Assembly: GCA_017997825.1 (NCBI GenBank)
Contig: JAGOEH010000018.1
Location: 1-28,035 of the forward strand
Origin: Candidatus Delongbacteria bacterium
GTDB taxonomy: Bacteria; JAGOEH01
Length of the DNA: 28,035 nucleotides
Reading direction: 5' to 3'
Shown: positions 1 through 8,487 of the stretch, piece by piece
Layout: each line of letters opens with the position of its first letter
Position numbering within the stretch: position 1 is the stretch's first letter
The notes under the pieces: generated by a model
Seen by the model: only the letters and a program-made list of their open reading frames with translations
What the model was told of the DNA's origin: nothing
The model's database searches: none
Program-made: the position numbers and the translations under genes

Positions 1-787
1 GTACATTATAATCGGCCAGATCGAATTCCTTGATCACGACCGGTTCACGGACTTCCTCTTCCACCACCGCCTGAGGTTCACAGCCCGAGAAGCAATACTT
101 CAGGCCGACCAAGACCTGGATCCCCTGGTTTTTGTACTTGGTATAGGAAGATTCCTCTTCCTGAATCTCGGTCAATCCCAAACCGAATCGCCCATCGACA
201 AACAGATCCACCTTAGGAGTCAGTGGATAGTCAAATCCGACTCCCAGGTCCAGTCCGATATCATTGCTCTTGACATAGTCTTTTACGTCATACGTACTTT
301 TTTCATCGATGCCCTCAGTTTCCACCACGGATTTAGCCTTGGAGAGGAATCCGAAAGTCGGGCCGGCCAGGATATAGGGTTTGAAACCACCGGATTGAGC
401 AAAAGCAAATTTGAACAGAATCGGGATTTCCATATAATCGAATTTTTCCACCTCTTTAACGTCCCGCCATAGAAAACTTGTTAGTGTAACCGGGAGATAC
501 TGTTCACTTTCCACCCGGCCACCCTTCTGGATGTAGCGGAACTCCGGCTGAAGATAAAGCTTGTCAGCCAACTGTAATTCCGCCATCACGCCGGCCTGCA
601 TTCCAAGGCGGGTTTTGAATTCAATATTGCGCCATTCATCTGTATTATAGGTAAATTCGCGATTGGCACCGGCCAGGTTGATACCGGAATAAATGCCCAT
701 TTTGAAGGTTTTCTGGGCCAGATTGGGTTCGGCCGCCGACAGGATCAGGCCGAAGACCAGCAGGATCAGACACAGTTTTTTCATCAT
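1..787 (-). CDS. PorT-like outer-membrane beta-barrel protein (partial, 3' end outside window)
   Basis: The frame stays open from the ATG at 787 to the window edge, about 262 codons, so the C-terminus is missing. It begins [20 protein letters not shown], a typical Sec signal peptide. Alternating hydrophobic strands follow, with the pattern of PorT/OMP_b-brl_2 barrels (for example LYLQPEFRYIQKGG and FKPYILAGPTFGF). After the barrel comes an acidic linker (VVEEEVREPVV), so a further C-terminal domain may lie beyond the edge. The start is supported by AGGAG eight bases upstream. The ATG overlaps the thiolase stop as ATGA, which implies translational coupling to that gene. Function in the outer membrane is inferred from the fold; no ligand can be named. 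Confidence 0.75.
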   Translation of the reverse strand, partial: MMKKLCLILLVFGLILSAAEPNLAQKTFKMGIYSGINLAGANREFTYNTDEWRNIEFKTRLGMQAGVMAELQLADKLYLQPEFRYIQKGGRVESEQYLPVTLTSFLWRDVKEVEKFDYMEIPILFKFAFAQSGGFKPYILAGPTFGFLSKAKSVVETEGIDEKSTYDVKDYVKSNDIGLDLGVGFDYPLTPKVDLFVDGRFGLGLTEIQEEESSYTKYKNQGIQVLVGLKYCFSGCEPQAVVEEEVREPVVIKEFDLADYNV

Positions 788-1989
788 AAACCGCTCCTTT
801 GAATGATCATGGTTATACCCATGCCTCCACCGACGCACAGGGAGGCCAAACCGGTTTTCTTATCATATTTTTGCATGGCGGAAAGCAGAGTGACCAGAAT
901 CCGGGCTCCGCTGGCTCCGATCGGATGGCCCAGGGCAATAGCACCGCCGTGGACATTGATCCGGGATTCGTCCAGGGAGGGATAGAGCTTTTTGAGTTCC
1001 CGATTGACGGCAATCGACTGCACGGCAAAGGCCTCGTTCAGTTCGAACAGGTCGATATCAGCCAGGGTCATACCGGCCCGTTTCAGGGCCTCCAGGATTG
1101 CCGGCACCGGTCCCATTCCCATCACCATCGGCTCGACTCCGGCCGAGGCGTCGGCTAAGATTTCCGCCAATGGGGTCAGGTGATAGCGATCGACGGCATC
1201 CTGGCCGGCCAGAATGACCATAGCCGCACCGTCATTGATACCGGAAGCGTTGCCGGCTGTGACGCTTCCCTCTTTCTTGAAAGCCGGGGCCATACCCGCC
1301 AGTTTATCCGGACTGGTGTCGGGACGGGGATGCTCATCCCGGTTGACAATACCCGGATCACCTTTGCGGCGGGGAATGGATACCGGGGTGATCTCGGGCT
1401 CAAAAGCGCCCGATTCAACCGCCATTTTACATTTCTGCTGACTCTGAACGGCAAATTCATCCTGTTCCTGACGGGATATCCCGTACAGCTCACCGATTCG
1501 TTCGGCGGTCATTCCCATATGGACCTGGTTGAATACATCAGTCAGGCCCTCATACACCATATAATCCTTCAGGACCTGGTCATTCATTTTACCGCCCCAG
1601 CGGGCATTTTTAAGATAGTAAGGCGCCTGGGACATGTTTTCGATTCCGCCGGCCGCTACCAGTTCGGCATTTCCGCACCGGATCGACATGGCGGCCAGGG
1701 CGACGGCTTTCAGTCCGGACCCGCAGACCTGATTGACCCCATACATTGGAGTCTCGATGGGCAAACCGGCACCCAATCCGACCTGGCGGGCGGGATTCAT
1801 TCCCATCCCGGCGCTCAGCACATTACCGATGATCAGTTCCCCGATCTTGTCAGCCGGAACGGCATAGCGGGCCATGATCTGCTTTAGACAGGTCACACCC
1901 AGCTCCACCGCCGAATAATCCTTGAACGCACCGCCAAAGGCCCCGATCGGAGTCCGTCCGGCAGCTACCAGAAAAACCCGTTTCTCCAT
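784..1989 (-). CDS. acetyl-CoA C-acetyltransferase (thiolase)
   Basis: Thiolase of 401 residues, normal length for the biosynthetic/degradative acetoacetyl-CoA family, which joins or splits two acetyl-CoA units in the cytoplasm. Visible signatures are the nucleophile in [11 protein letters not shown] (Cys89), [20 protein letters not shown] (His355) and LCVGGGMG (Cys385). I chose the ATG at 1989 ([14 protein letters not shown]) because AGGGA lies just upstream and family members begin here; an ATG at 2022 in the same frame lacks a ribosome site. It lies 60 bases after the citrate-synthase-like gene and its stop overlaps the next start, so it probably belongs to the same transcript. The neighbour suggests acetyl-CoA metabolism, but direction and physiological substrate are not shown by the sequence. 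Confidence 0.93.
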   Translation of the reverse strand: MEKRVFLVAAGRTPIGAFGGAFKDYSAVELGVTCLKQIMARYAVPADKIGELIIGNVLSAGMGMNPARQVGLGAGLPIETPMYGVNQVCGSGLKAVALAAMSIRCGNAELVAAGGIENMSQAPYYLKNARWGGKMNDQVLKDYMVYEGLTDVFNQVHMGMTAERIGELYGISRQEQDEFAVQSQQKCKMAVESGAFEPEITPVSIPRRKGDPGIVNRDEHPRPDTSPDKLAGMAPAFKKEGSVTAGNASGINDGAAMVILAGQDAVDRYHLTPLAEILADASAGVEPMVMGMGPVPAILEALKRAGMTLADIDLFELNEAFAVQSIAVNRELKKLYPSLDESRINVHGGAIALGHPIGASGARILVTLLSAMQKYDKKTGLASLCVGGGMGITMIIQRSGL

Positions 1990-2049
1990 AACGTCCCTTT
2001 CATCGGACGATGCCCGGTCCATTTCATATGCCGGACATCACCCATGGGT

Positions 2050-3309
2050 TTATGATTGAATGATTTTCTGTGCAATCGATTTTAGATCTTCCAGCGTCAG
2101 AGGCCCTTTGAGGATGGTCGCCAGAGTTTTGACCTCCAGGATAATCCGCTCCATCCGGGATTCATCCGGTACCGTAATCCCCAGTTTATCCAGGAAATGC
2201 TCGATAGCGGCCTTGCCCGATCCCTTGCTCAGCACATATTCCAGCGGAGGCTGTCCCACCTGTTCCGGCATATAGGGCAGCATAATGGTTGGCGGAAATC
2301 CGTTTTTAGCGGCATTGATAAAAATATGCATGATCATGCCCGATTCGACCTTGAACAGGTTGTCGCCCGCCATCGGTTTGTTGCCGGCATAGGGGAACCG
2401 GCTGATCTGGGCCGCAATCCGGCACAGGCGATGTAACCCGCTCAGATCAAGTCCCAGATCGATCCGATACAGATTCTTCAGATTAACGGCGAATTCCTCC
2501 AGCGGAATGTTGCCGGCACGTTCGCCCAATCCGTTGATAGCGGTATGAACGGCGTTAGCTCCGCCCAGAATGGCCGTCACCGCGTTGGCGGTTACCATCC
2601 CGTAATCGTTATGGGCATGGTACTCGATCAGCTTGGTGGGAAACCATTCCCGCATGCGCTTAAAAAATTCGAATAATGCCAGGGGATGAACCATCCCGAA
2701 AGTGTCGGCGATGGTGATGATTTCGGGATCAGCCTCGCGAACCACGGTTTTGAAAACCCGTTCGATGTAAGCCGGATCAACCCGGAAGGCATCCCACCCC
2801 ATCCAGTTGACCAGAAATCCTTTTTTCCGGGCATAGATAATGGCATCGACATTTTTGCGAATCAACTGAGTTTCGTCAAATTTATAGGCGAACCGGCAGG
2901 TATAAGGATTAACACTGTGTTCCACCACCAGCCCCTCCAGCCCCAAATCCTGAGACAGATCGATATCGTCACGATTGGCGCGGGTCAGTGCCATCAGCCG
3001 GGCCCGATGTGGTTTGCCGGTCATCTTGAGAATGGCCTGCCGGTCTTTCTCTACCATCGGAAGCCCCAGTTCGATCGACTGGACTCCAATTTCGTCCATC
3101 ATCGAGGCCAGCAGCACCTTTTCTTCGGTGGAAAAGACCACTCCCGGGGTTTGCTCTCCATCGCGCAGGGTGCAGTCATGGATATAGAGCGTCGGCTGCA
3201 GATTCAGCTTATCACGGAATGCCGGATCGTGGTTCAGCCATGCAGTCCAATAGCATTCCGGATCGAAATTGGGCCGATTACTCAGCGGGTGTTCGGGTAA
3301 TTCAAACAT
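2050..3309 (-). CDS. HMGL-like (DRE-TIM) acyl-CoA condensing enzyme, Re-citrate/homocitrate synthase-like
   Basis: Protein of 419 residues belonging to the isopropylmalate/homocitrate/citramalate synthase family, which adds acetyl-CoA to a 2-oxo acid. Signature one is HDCTLRDGEQTPGV (Arg49, Asp50). The metal-binding signature is EYHAHNDYGMVTAN (His231, His233), followed by NGLGERAGN. There is no room for the C-terminal leucine regulatory domain of LeuA. The segments VEHSVNPYTCRFAY, WMGWDAFR and LSKGSGKAAIEHFLDKLGI resemble, from memory, the branch holding Re-citrate synthase of anaerobes rather than LeuA. A clear AAGGAG precedes the ATG. It starts 11 bases after the aminotransferase stop. Citrate synthesis from oxaloacetate is the leading guess; homocitrate or another product remains possible. 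Confidence 0.8.
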   Translation of the reverse strand: MFELPEHPLSNRPNFDPECYWTAWLNHDPAFRDKLNLQPTLYIHDCTLRDGEQTPGVVFSTEEKVLLASMMDEIGVQSIELGLPMVEKDRQAILKMTGKPHRARLMALTRANRDDIDLSQDLGLEGLVVEHSVNPYTCRFAYKFDETQLIRKNVDAIIYARKKGFLVNWMGWDAFRVDPAYIERVFKTVVREADPEIITIADTFGMVHPLALFEFFKRMREWFPTKLIEYHAHNDYGMVTANAVTAILGGANAVHTAINGLGERAGNIPLEEFAVNLKNLYRIDLGLDLSGLHRLCRIAAQISRFPYAGNKPMAGDNLFKVESGMIMHIFINAAKNGFPPTIMLPYMPEQVGQPPLEYVLSKGSGKAAIEHFLDKLGITVPDESRMERIILEVKTLATILKGPLTLEDLKSIAQKIIQS

Positions 3310-3320
3310 AATCGATCTCC

Positions 3321-4655
3321 TTATCGGTACTTGGAAAAGACCTCGTCCAGAATATCACAGGCGATGGAAGCCTGCTCCCGGGTCATGACCAGCGGTGGAG
3401 CCAGGCGCAGGACATTACCGAAATGCCCGATCGGAGCAAACATCAGCAATCCCTTTTTCCAGCAGTCCTGGTTAAGCTGACGGGCCAGTTTGGCGTCCGG
3501 TTCACGGGTCTTTTTGGATTTGACGATTTCCAATCCCAGCACGCATCCCCAGCCGCGGGCCTCGCCCAACGCCTCCACCTCCTGTTCCACTTTCTTCATC
3601 CGTCCCAGGATATAATCCCCCAGCATGGCCGAGTTTTCCCACAAGCGGTCCCGCAGGATAATTTCAATATTTTTGAGGGCCACCCGGCAGCTCATGGCAT
3701 TCCCGCCATGGGTCGAGGAAAGCGAACCGGGAGTCAGCACATCCATGATCTCCTTACGGCCGATCACGGCAGAGATCGGAATGGAGGAGCTGATCCCCTT
3801 CCCGAGGGTCAGCAGATCGGGTTCGATATCAAAGTGCTGGTAGCAAAAGAGCTTGCCGGAACGCCCGAATGAGGCCTGGACCTCGTCGATAATCAGCAGA
3901 GCGCCGTTTCTGCGGCACCAGTCCTGCAAACCACTGAACCATTCCTTGGGAGGAATGATGGTTCCGGGCGCGCCCTGATAAGGTTCGGCGATAATTGCCG
4001 CCACATCCTTCTCGGTAGCGCAATCGATGAAGTAATCCAGATATTTCAGACACTGCAAATCGCACTCGGGATAGCTTTTACCGAATGCACAGCGGTAACA
4101 GTTGGCATAGGGGATATTGTAGATCTGAGGAGGAAACGGACCGAAGCCTCGGGTTCCGGCGCCGGAACGTTTACCGCCCAGTCCCATCGACATGTAGGTC
4201 CGGCCATGAAAAGCTCCGTGAAACGAGATGATCTCCTTTTTACCGGTATACTTGCGGGCAATCTTGATCGCCCCTTCCACCGCTTCGGTTCCGGCGGAAA
4301 CAAAAAAGGCCTTGCCGAAATGGGGGCCGCAGATTTCGACCAGTTTTTTGGCCAACTGTCCCCGGTATTTATTGACAAAATCATAGCTATTGACCATCTG
4401 GTTGGCCTGGTCGCAGATTTCTATCACCAGTTCCGGATTACTGTGGCCGACATTGGCCACCAGCACCCCGGACGTGAAATCCAGAAATTTATTATTGTCA
4501 ACGTCCCATACGTTCACACCCCGGGCATGATCCCAGACGCACGGCACATTCTCGGTGGTGGAATTAGGTTCAAAATCCCGGCTCAGATTGAGATAATACT
4601 GGGCCTTGGGCCCGGGCAATTCGGTCCGGATATCGATCAGATCCTCACGCTGCAT
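3321..4655 (-). CDS. class III PLP-dependent aminotransferase with a four-cysteine insert
   Basis: Protein of 444 residues in the 4-aminobutyrate/ornithine/acetylornithine aminotransferase class (fold type I). PLP contacts seen are SAGTEAVEGAIK, the IIDEVQ aspartate (Asp257), the Schiff-base lysine in LLTLGKGI (Lys286) and STHGGNAMSC. Residues 186-202 carry a C-x2-C-x8-C-x3-C pattern (CYRCAFGKSYPECDLQC), also remembered from an archaeal/anaerobe branch that includes broad-specificity amino-acid racemases. The chosen ATG has AAAGGAG upstream; a longer in-frame start at 4769 would run into the hexosaminidase gene and adds no family-like sequence. It is 26 bases downstream of the GH20 stop and 11 bases before the condensing enzyme. 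Substrate is unknown; an omega-amino acid or racemase role are both possible. Confidence 0.88.
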   Translation of the reverse strand: MQREDLIDIRTELPGPKAQYYLNLSRDFEPNSTTENVPCVWDHARGVNVWDVDNNKFLDFTSGVLVANVGHSNPELVIEICDQANQMVNSYDFVNKYRGQLAKKLVEICGPHFGKAFFVSAGTEAVEGAIKIARKYTGKKEIISFHGAFHGRTYMSMGLGGKRSGAGTRGFGPFPPQIYNIPYANCYRCAFGKSYPECDLQCLKYLDYFIDCATEKDVAAIIAEPYQGAPGTIIPPKEWFSGLQDWCRRNGALLIIDEVQASFGRSGKLFCYQHFDIEPDLLTLGKGISSSIPISAVIGRKEIMDVLTPGSLSSTHGGNAMSCRVALKNIEIILRDRLWENSAMLGDYILGRMKKVEQEVEALGEARGWGCVLGLEIVKSKKTREPDAKLARQLNQDCWKKGLLMFAPIGHFGNVLRLAPPLVMTREQASIACDILDEVFSKYR

Positions 4656-4681
4656 GATGAACGCTCCTTTGAAAAATGGCT

Positions 4682-7144
4682 TTATTTCTGGATGCGGGAC
4701 GGAAATCCCTCTTCCAGCCAGGGACGGGTATACACATCGACCGGAGGATGGGATTCGGCCCAGTTCCATTGTTCAAAACAGGCCTCGGAACTCTGCCAGC
4801 CTTCGAAAGTATCCGCCGAAGCTCTCCAGTGGGGAGAAGTTGTCAATCGGCGGAATTCTCCGTTTTTATCCCGCCACTGAAGACAGGCATAAACCAGCAC
4901 GCTGTCCCGGCGGAATGCGCGTGCCTGAATGGCAATGCTATTGGTTCCCGGTTTCAGATATGCCGTCACATCCCAGGCTTTGACCCGCTCCTGTTGAACC
5001 AGCAGGGATCCGGAATGATGGGCTTTGACCTGGCCGACTTCCCGGCCGTTGATCCAGAGAGTGGCAATCCCTTCGGCCACCAGTTGAATGTGGGCGGATT
5101 TGGGTTTGCCATCCAGCCGGAGATTGTAGCGGTAAAAAGCTCCGGAACTGAATGTCCCATCGGACTTGCGGGCCGCAATAAAGGAACCCGGCAGCGTACC
5201 GCCGATATCGGTCTGGCCGGCGTCCAGTTTGGCGGCGATCGTAGTAAGGAAAAAGCTCAGATAGCTGAATTCGCGCTCGATCCGGTGCAGGTTATCCTCA
5301 CGGTTGGTTGACAACCACAGACGGCGATACTCCTGACGGCGAACATCCACCTGATTGGCCAGATTCCGACATTCTCCGGCTGCCGCCTTCAGATTCCGAT
5401 TATAATCGGGCCAGTCAAATTCATAATGAATCATTCGGTAAAGATCCGACATCACAGCCTGAATCCGGACGTAATCCTGCCCCATTCCGACCGCCCATTC
5501 AAAATAGGGCTTGATCGGATCGGCCGGCATGGAGGTCAATAACAGTAAAGCCTGATCGACAATCCGGCCGACCGTTTCCACCCGGACATTATAGGCTCTA
5601 TATTCTCGGCCGGCATAATTCTCCGGCTGGTAGGGATATTCAAAATACTCTTTGAAACTGAGTTGGTTCCCCAGGATCGAAAGGGTATGATTGATCGCAG
5701 CACATTCGCTCCGTCCCCGCCAGTAATAGCGGTCGAAATGGCGTCGTTCGGCCCGGATCGGATTCCAGGCCCAGTCCGCCCCATAGGCATAGGCATAATA
5801 ATTAAATTCCCTGAAATTGGGACCTCCAAAATCCCCCCAACTGGATATGATACTCCCCATCGCCCCGTTGCGGTATCCGTCCCGGGTCAGATTCTCAATA
5901 TTGACCATGGCATTGAGATGATCCGGATAGATATTGCGCCAATTCCAGATTCCCGAACTGACCAGATACCGGTTTCCGGTCAGTTTCAATTTCTCACAGG
6001 GCGTATAGATCAATCCGGGACGATAGGTCCAGTAGACCAGGATGATATCCTTGGGCAATCCGGAAAAGATCTCGGGATTGCTCTGCATAATATCCGCATA
6101 CATCATGATGGTTTTGTTCTCCCGGCGGACCAGATCAAACACCTTTTGATAATGCTGCAAATGAAGATAATCGATCCCATAGCGTCTCAGCAGCCGTTGA
6201 TTCTCGCCTTTACCCACATCGAAGGATTCGTCGGCCCCGATATTGAAATAGGGGGAGGAAAAGGACCGGCAGACCTCCGGAATCGACTGCTCAAGATAAT
6301 TGAAAGCCGCCGGATCGGAAACGGAAAGAGCGGAAGATCCGGGAAATTCTGCCATTCCGATATATTGATCATCGATCAGGACATTCTCGAGATGGCCCAA
6401 GGTCTGAAAAATGGGGATAATCTCCACCATATAACGGCGGCCCCATTCCTCCAGTTGCCGGATATCATCGGAGCTCAATCGTCCCCGGTTGAGTCCGATC
6501 GAGGGAAAACTCTTCAGTTCAAAGAGATCCTCCATATAGATCATCAGGCAGTTCATTTTATACATACCACAAAAGCGAATAATTTGTTTGAAATTATCGA
6601 GGGTCGAGACCTGGCCGCGGCTGATATCATCGGAAGGACCGCGCAACTCCATCAACGGGTAATCCCGGATCACCCCGATGGGGATATGATTCGGATCGGC
6701 GGCTAAAATCTGTCGAAGGCTCATCAGCCCATAAAAGAATCCTCGACCAGCAACAGCCGAAACAGTGATCCGTTCGGGAGTCAGCTCGAGGCGGTAATAG
6801 CTTTGACGCTGGTATTCCGCCAGACCGGACCATTCGGACGGCAGCGGATCAAGCATCTGCACCGCCAGCTTGACGCTCCGGGATGAAGGAGAAGATTCAC
6901 TCGGAAGGCTCTGCATCACTTCATCCAAGCCATACTGTAGTTCCTCTGAAGCAACCCCTCGCCCGATCTCCACAACCAATTTGTTCAGAGCAAAAGTTTC
7001 CGCTTTCATCTCCGCCGACTGCACCACCGGGATCACCGGCAAGTCGATGGCGGAAGGCCCGGCATTAAGGGCGGACCCCGCCGGAGCAAGAACCAACCAG
7101 ATCGTCATCAACCCAATAACCATTACGATACGTAAATCTTTCAT
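4682..7144 (-). CDS. secreted glycoside hydrolase family 20 protein (beta-N-acetylhexosaminidase-like)
   Basis: Protein of 820 residues. An N-terminal signal peptide (about residues 1-28, hydrophobic core then AGSALNA) sends it out of the cytoplasm. Residues 45-165 fit the GH20b alpha/beta domain, ending in a typical RGFFYGLMSLRQIL. The TIM barrel follows, from IRDYPLMELRG, with the catalytic Asp-Glu pair in FNIGADESFD (about 305-306), where GH20 enzymes have GGDE. A long helical region follows. The last 180 residues look like a beta-sandwich carbohydrate-binding domain (IATLWINGREVG). The expected reaction is removal of terminal beta-linked N-acetylhexosamine. GAGGAG lies 11 bases upstream of the ATG; a TTG at 7150 is an alternative start. 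It is the first gene after the promoter at 7276-7304. Confidence 0.85.
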   Translation of the reverse strand: MKDLRIVMVIGLMTIWLVLAPAGSALNAGPSAIDLPVIPVVQSAEMKAETFALNKLVVEIGRGVASEELQYGLDEVMQSLPSESSPSSRSVKLAVQMLDPLPSEWSGLAEYQRQSYYRLELTPERITVSAVAGRGFFYGLMSLRQILAADPNHIPIGVIRDYPLMELRGPSDDISRGQVSTLDNFKQIIRFCGMYKMNCLMIYMEDLFELKSFPSIGLNRGRLSSDDIRQLEEWGRRYMVEIIPIFQTLGHLENVLIDDQYIGMAEFPGSSALSVSDPAAFNYLEQSIPEVCRSFSSPYFNIGADESFDVGKGENQRLLRRYGIDYLHLQHYQKVFDLVRRENKTIMMYADIMQSNPEIFSGLPKDIILVYWTYRPGLIYTPCEKLKLTGNRYLVSSGIWNWRNIYPDHLNAMVNIENLTRDGYRNGAMGSIISSWGDFGGPNFREFNYYAYAYGADWAWNPIRAERRHFDRYYWRGRSECAAINHTLSILGNQLSFKEYFEYPYQPENYAGREYRAYNVRVETVGRIVDQALLLLTSMPADPIKPYFEWAVGMGQDYVRIQAVMSDLYRMIHYEFDWPDYNRNLKAAAGECRNLANQVDVRRQEYRRLWLSTNREDNLHRIEREFSYLSFFLTTIAAKLDAGQTDIGGTLPGSFIAARKSDGTFSSGAFYRYNLRLDGKPKSAHIQLVAEGIATLWINGREVGQVKAHHSGSLLVQQERVKAWDVTAYLKPGTNSIAIQARAFRRDSVLVYACLQWRDKNGEFRRLTTSPHWRASADTFEGWQSSEACFEQWNWAESHPPVDVYTRPWLEEGFPSRIQK

Positions 7145-7275
7145 TATCAATGATTCTCCTCAATTATGACATTTTTACCCTTTAGATTCATCTCTATTCG
7201 TCATCACTTCGATCCTGACCCGTCAGTTGAATCCAAAACAATAAAATGGCGAGTTTTCAGGTTGGATTAATAATG

Positions 7276-7304
7276 ATAATAACCTAAAAATCAAGGCTTG
7301 TCAA
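7276..7304 (-). promoter_or_regulatory. sigma70-type promoter for the GH20-led operon
   Basis: On the minus strand TTGACA (7299-7304) is followed after 17 bases by TATTAT (7276-7281). This is a near-consensus promoter about 130 bases upstream of the GH20 start. The leader contains no recognised riboswitch. Confidence 0.75.
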
Positions 7305-7360
7305 GCCGTTTCACCGAAAAAGCTCTGAACGAATCTTTTTTGATTCCTCTCCGGTCAGCC

Positions 7361-8104
7361 TTAGTCAAGGGTGATCTTGAAAACCATAAACGCATGGCTG
7401 AGAGAAGGATTCATTGAGAATGTCCCGACCAGGGGAATCGAAAAACTGTCACTGATTTTAATGGTCTTGGCGATATTCAGTCCCGCATTGATCATCGTAA
7501 TCTTATCGGTCGTGACACTGTAAAGATCGGTCTTCTTATCCCCTTTTACGAATCCGACAAAAAAATCCAATTCCTGTTCGTCAAGCGTCATGGGATACCC
7601 GGCTTCAAAATAGATGGGTTTGTCCGGATCATTATGGAACGCGTAATCCATCATCAGATGAATCGGAAACTGGTCCGGTCCGGTATAATCGATCCCGATG
7701 TTCATCCAGTGAGCTCCGGTGCTTTCATCATCCTTCACCCCTTCATAATGAGAATAGGGAATGCCCTCAAAAGGATAATAATAATCGGTCAGCACCGGAG
7801 AAAATGTCCCTTTGGAGGTGGGAATTTCGTAGCTGATAACCAGATCGATCTCATTATAGGGAGATGATCCGTCCAGATGATCGATCAGGGCATAGGATCC
7901 CCAAGCCATGACCTCCAGATTGGCATAGTTGAGGGTCATATAGGGCTGGATTGCCGGGGAATTACCGAAATCGATGGACCGCCAATTGTAGCTGCTGACC
8001 AGATCAACACCGGTATTGAAAGAAAGTTTGTTGCATTCATCCGCGCCGACAATCGTAACCATTACCAACAGAATCGACAGCATCAATCGAATACGAATTT
8101 TCAT
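7361..8104 (-). CDS. TorF-like putative porin (outer-membrane beta-barrel)
   Basis: Protein of 247 residues with a signal peptide (MKIRIRLMLSILLVMVTIVGA). The mature part is built of alternating aromatic/hydrophobic strands. The opening VSSYNWRSIDFGNSPAIQPY resembles the TorF family of putative porins, which begins with a similar 'SSYxWRG...PAIQP' stretch. The C-terminus LSHAFMVFKITLD is aromatic-rich, as expected of a final barrel strand. The start is fixed by a strong AAGGAGG upstream; an in-frame ATG at 8167 has no ribosome site. The gene has its own promoter (8255-8283), stands apart from the downstream GH20 operon, and is divergent from the homocysteine operon. Transported solute is unknown. 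Confidence 0.72.
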   Translation of the reverse strand: MKIRIRLMLSILLVMVTIVGADECNKLSFNTGVDLVSSYNWRSIDFGNSPAIQPYMTLNYANLEVMAWGSYALIDHLDGSSPYNEIDLVISYEIPTSKGTFSPVLTDYYYPFEGIPYSHYEGVKDDESTGAHWMNIGIDYTGPDQFPIHLMMDYAFHNDPDKPIYFEAGYPMTLDEQELDFFVGFVKGDKKTDLYSVTTDKITMINAGLNIAKTIKISDSFSIPLVGTFSMNPSLSHAFMVFKITLD

Positions 8105-8248
8105 TATAGCCTCCTTAGGGTTGAAAAATGATTTGTCAATAAGACCATCATCGTTGATAAAACCCATAACCTTGCCGTCACACCAAAGGATTCGGCACGG
8201 GCGGCACCGGCCGGGTTTTCCACGATAAGTCCGCAGACCGGTGACACA
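8105..8248 (-). promoter_or_regulatory. long structured 5' leader of the TorF-like porin gene
   Basis: From the predicted transcription start near 8248 to the ATG at 8104 there are about 144 untranslated bases. The distal half is GC-rich and can pair: CACCGG (8238-8243) with CCGGTG (8205-8210) enclosing a small GTC/GAC hairpin, and GTCAC with GTGAC further out. The proximal half is AT-rich and ends in AAGGAGG. It matches no riboswitch consensus I know, so a regulatory role is only a suggestion. Confidence 0.3.
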
Positions 8249-8254
8249 TTCTCT

Positions 8255-8283
8255 AATATAACCGCCTCACGCTTGCCTGTCAA
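8255..8283 (-). promoter_or_regulatory. sigma70-type promoter for the TorF-like porin gene
   Basis: On the minus strand TTGACA (8278-8283), 17 bases, TATATT (8255-8260). It is near consensus and correctly oriented towards the porin gene. Confidence 0.7.
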
Positions 8284-8477
8284 GAATAATCGTGACGAGT
8301 TCCATCATTTCGATCAGGATCTCATCAGCCTCATCATTGGTTTGCCTTGCCATCGATTGCCTTTGTTCCGGATCTCATTATAAATAAAGTATCAGGCTGA
8401 TCCCATCCCCGGATATGAACTATAATTATGTTTGTCAATTTATAACTATAAATTCCATTCCCTACACCAAAAAAATC
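8284..8477. other. intergenic stretch with no recognised feature
   Basis: This is the middle of the 491-base divergent region between the porin and homocysteine genes. The right half is AT-rich, as usual near a promoter. Short open frames here have no ribosome sites or recognisable protein content. I see no riboswitch, tRNA or terminator. Confidence 0.5.
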
Positions 8478-8487
8478 TTGATTTTTT
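8470..8487. repeat. perfect inverted repeat overlapping a -35 box
   Basis: AAAAAATC (8470-8477), a two-base gap and GATTTTTT (8480-8487) form a perfect palindrome. It overlaps the proposed -35 hexamer of the homocysteine operon promoter. It could be an operator or a chance AT-rich palindrome. Confidence 0.35.

Noticed and set aside
5663-6706. Long open frame (about 347 codons) on the plus strand opposite the GH20 gene
   Set aside because: It lies wholly antisense to a clear GH20 gene, has no ribosome site or recognisable domain, and has the repetitive composition of a codon-bias shadow. The same holds for the antisense frames opposite thrA, dnaX and the porin gene.
7320-7360. Hairpin GAATC-AAAAAA-GATTC downstream of the TorF-like gene as an intrinsic terminator
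   Set aside because: The stem is only five base pairs, AT-rich and not directly followed by a T run, so it is too weak to call.
8105-8250. Possible SAM or cobalamin riboswitch, prompted by an AACCCGGC-like stretch and a GGTGCC stretch
   Set aside because: The invariant core elements (the AGAG/GGAGGGA parts of SAM-I, the B12-box) are missing, so I kept it only as an unnamed structured leader.
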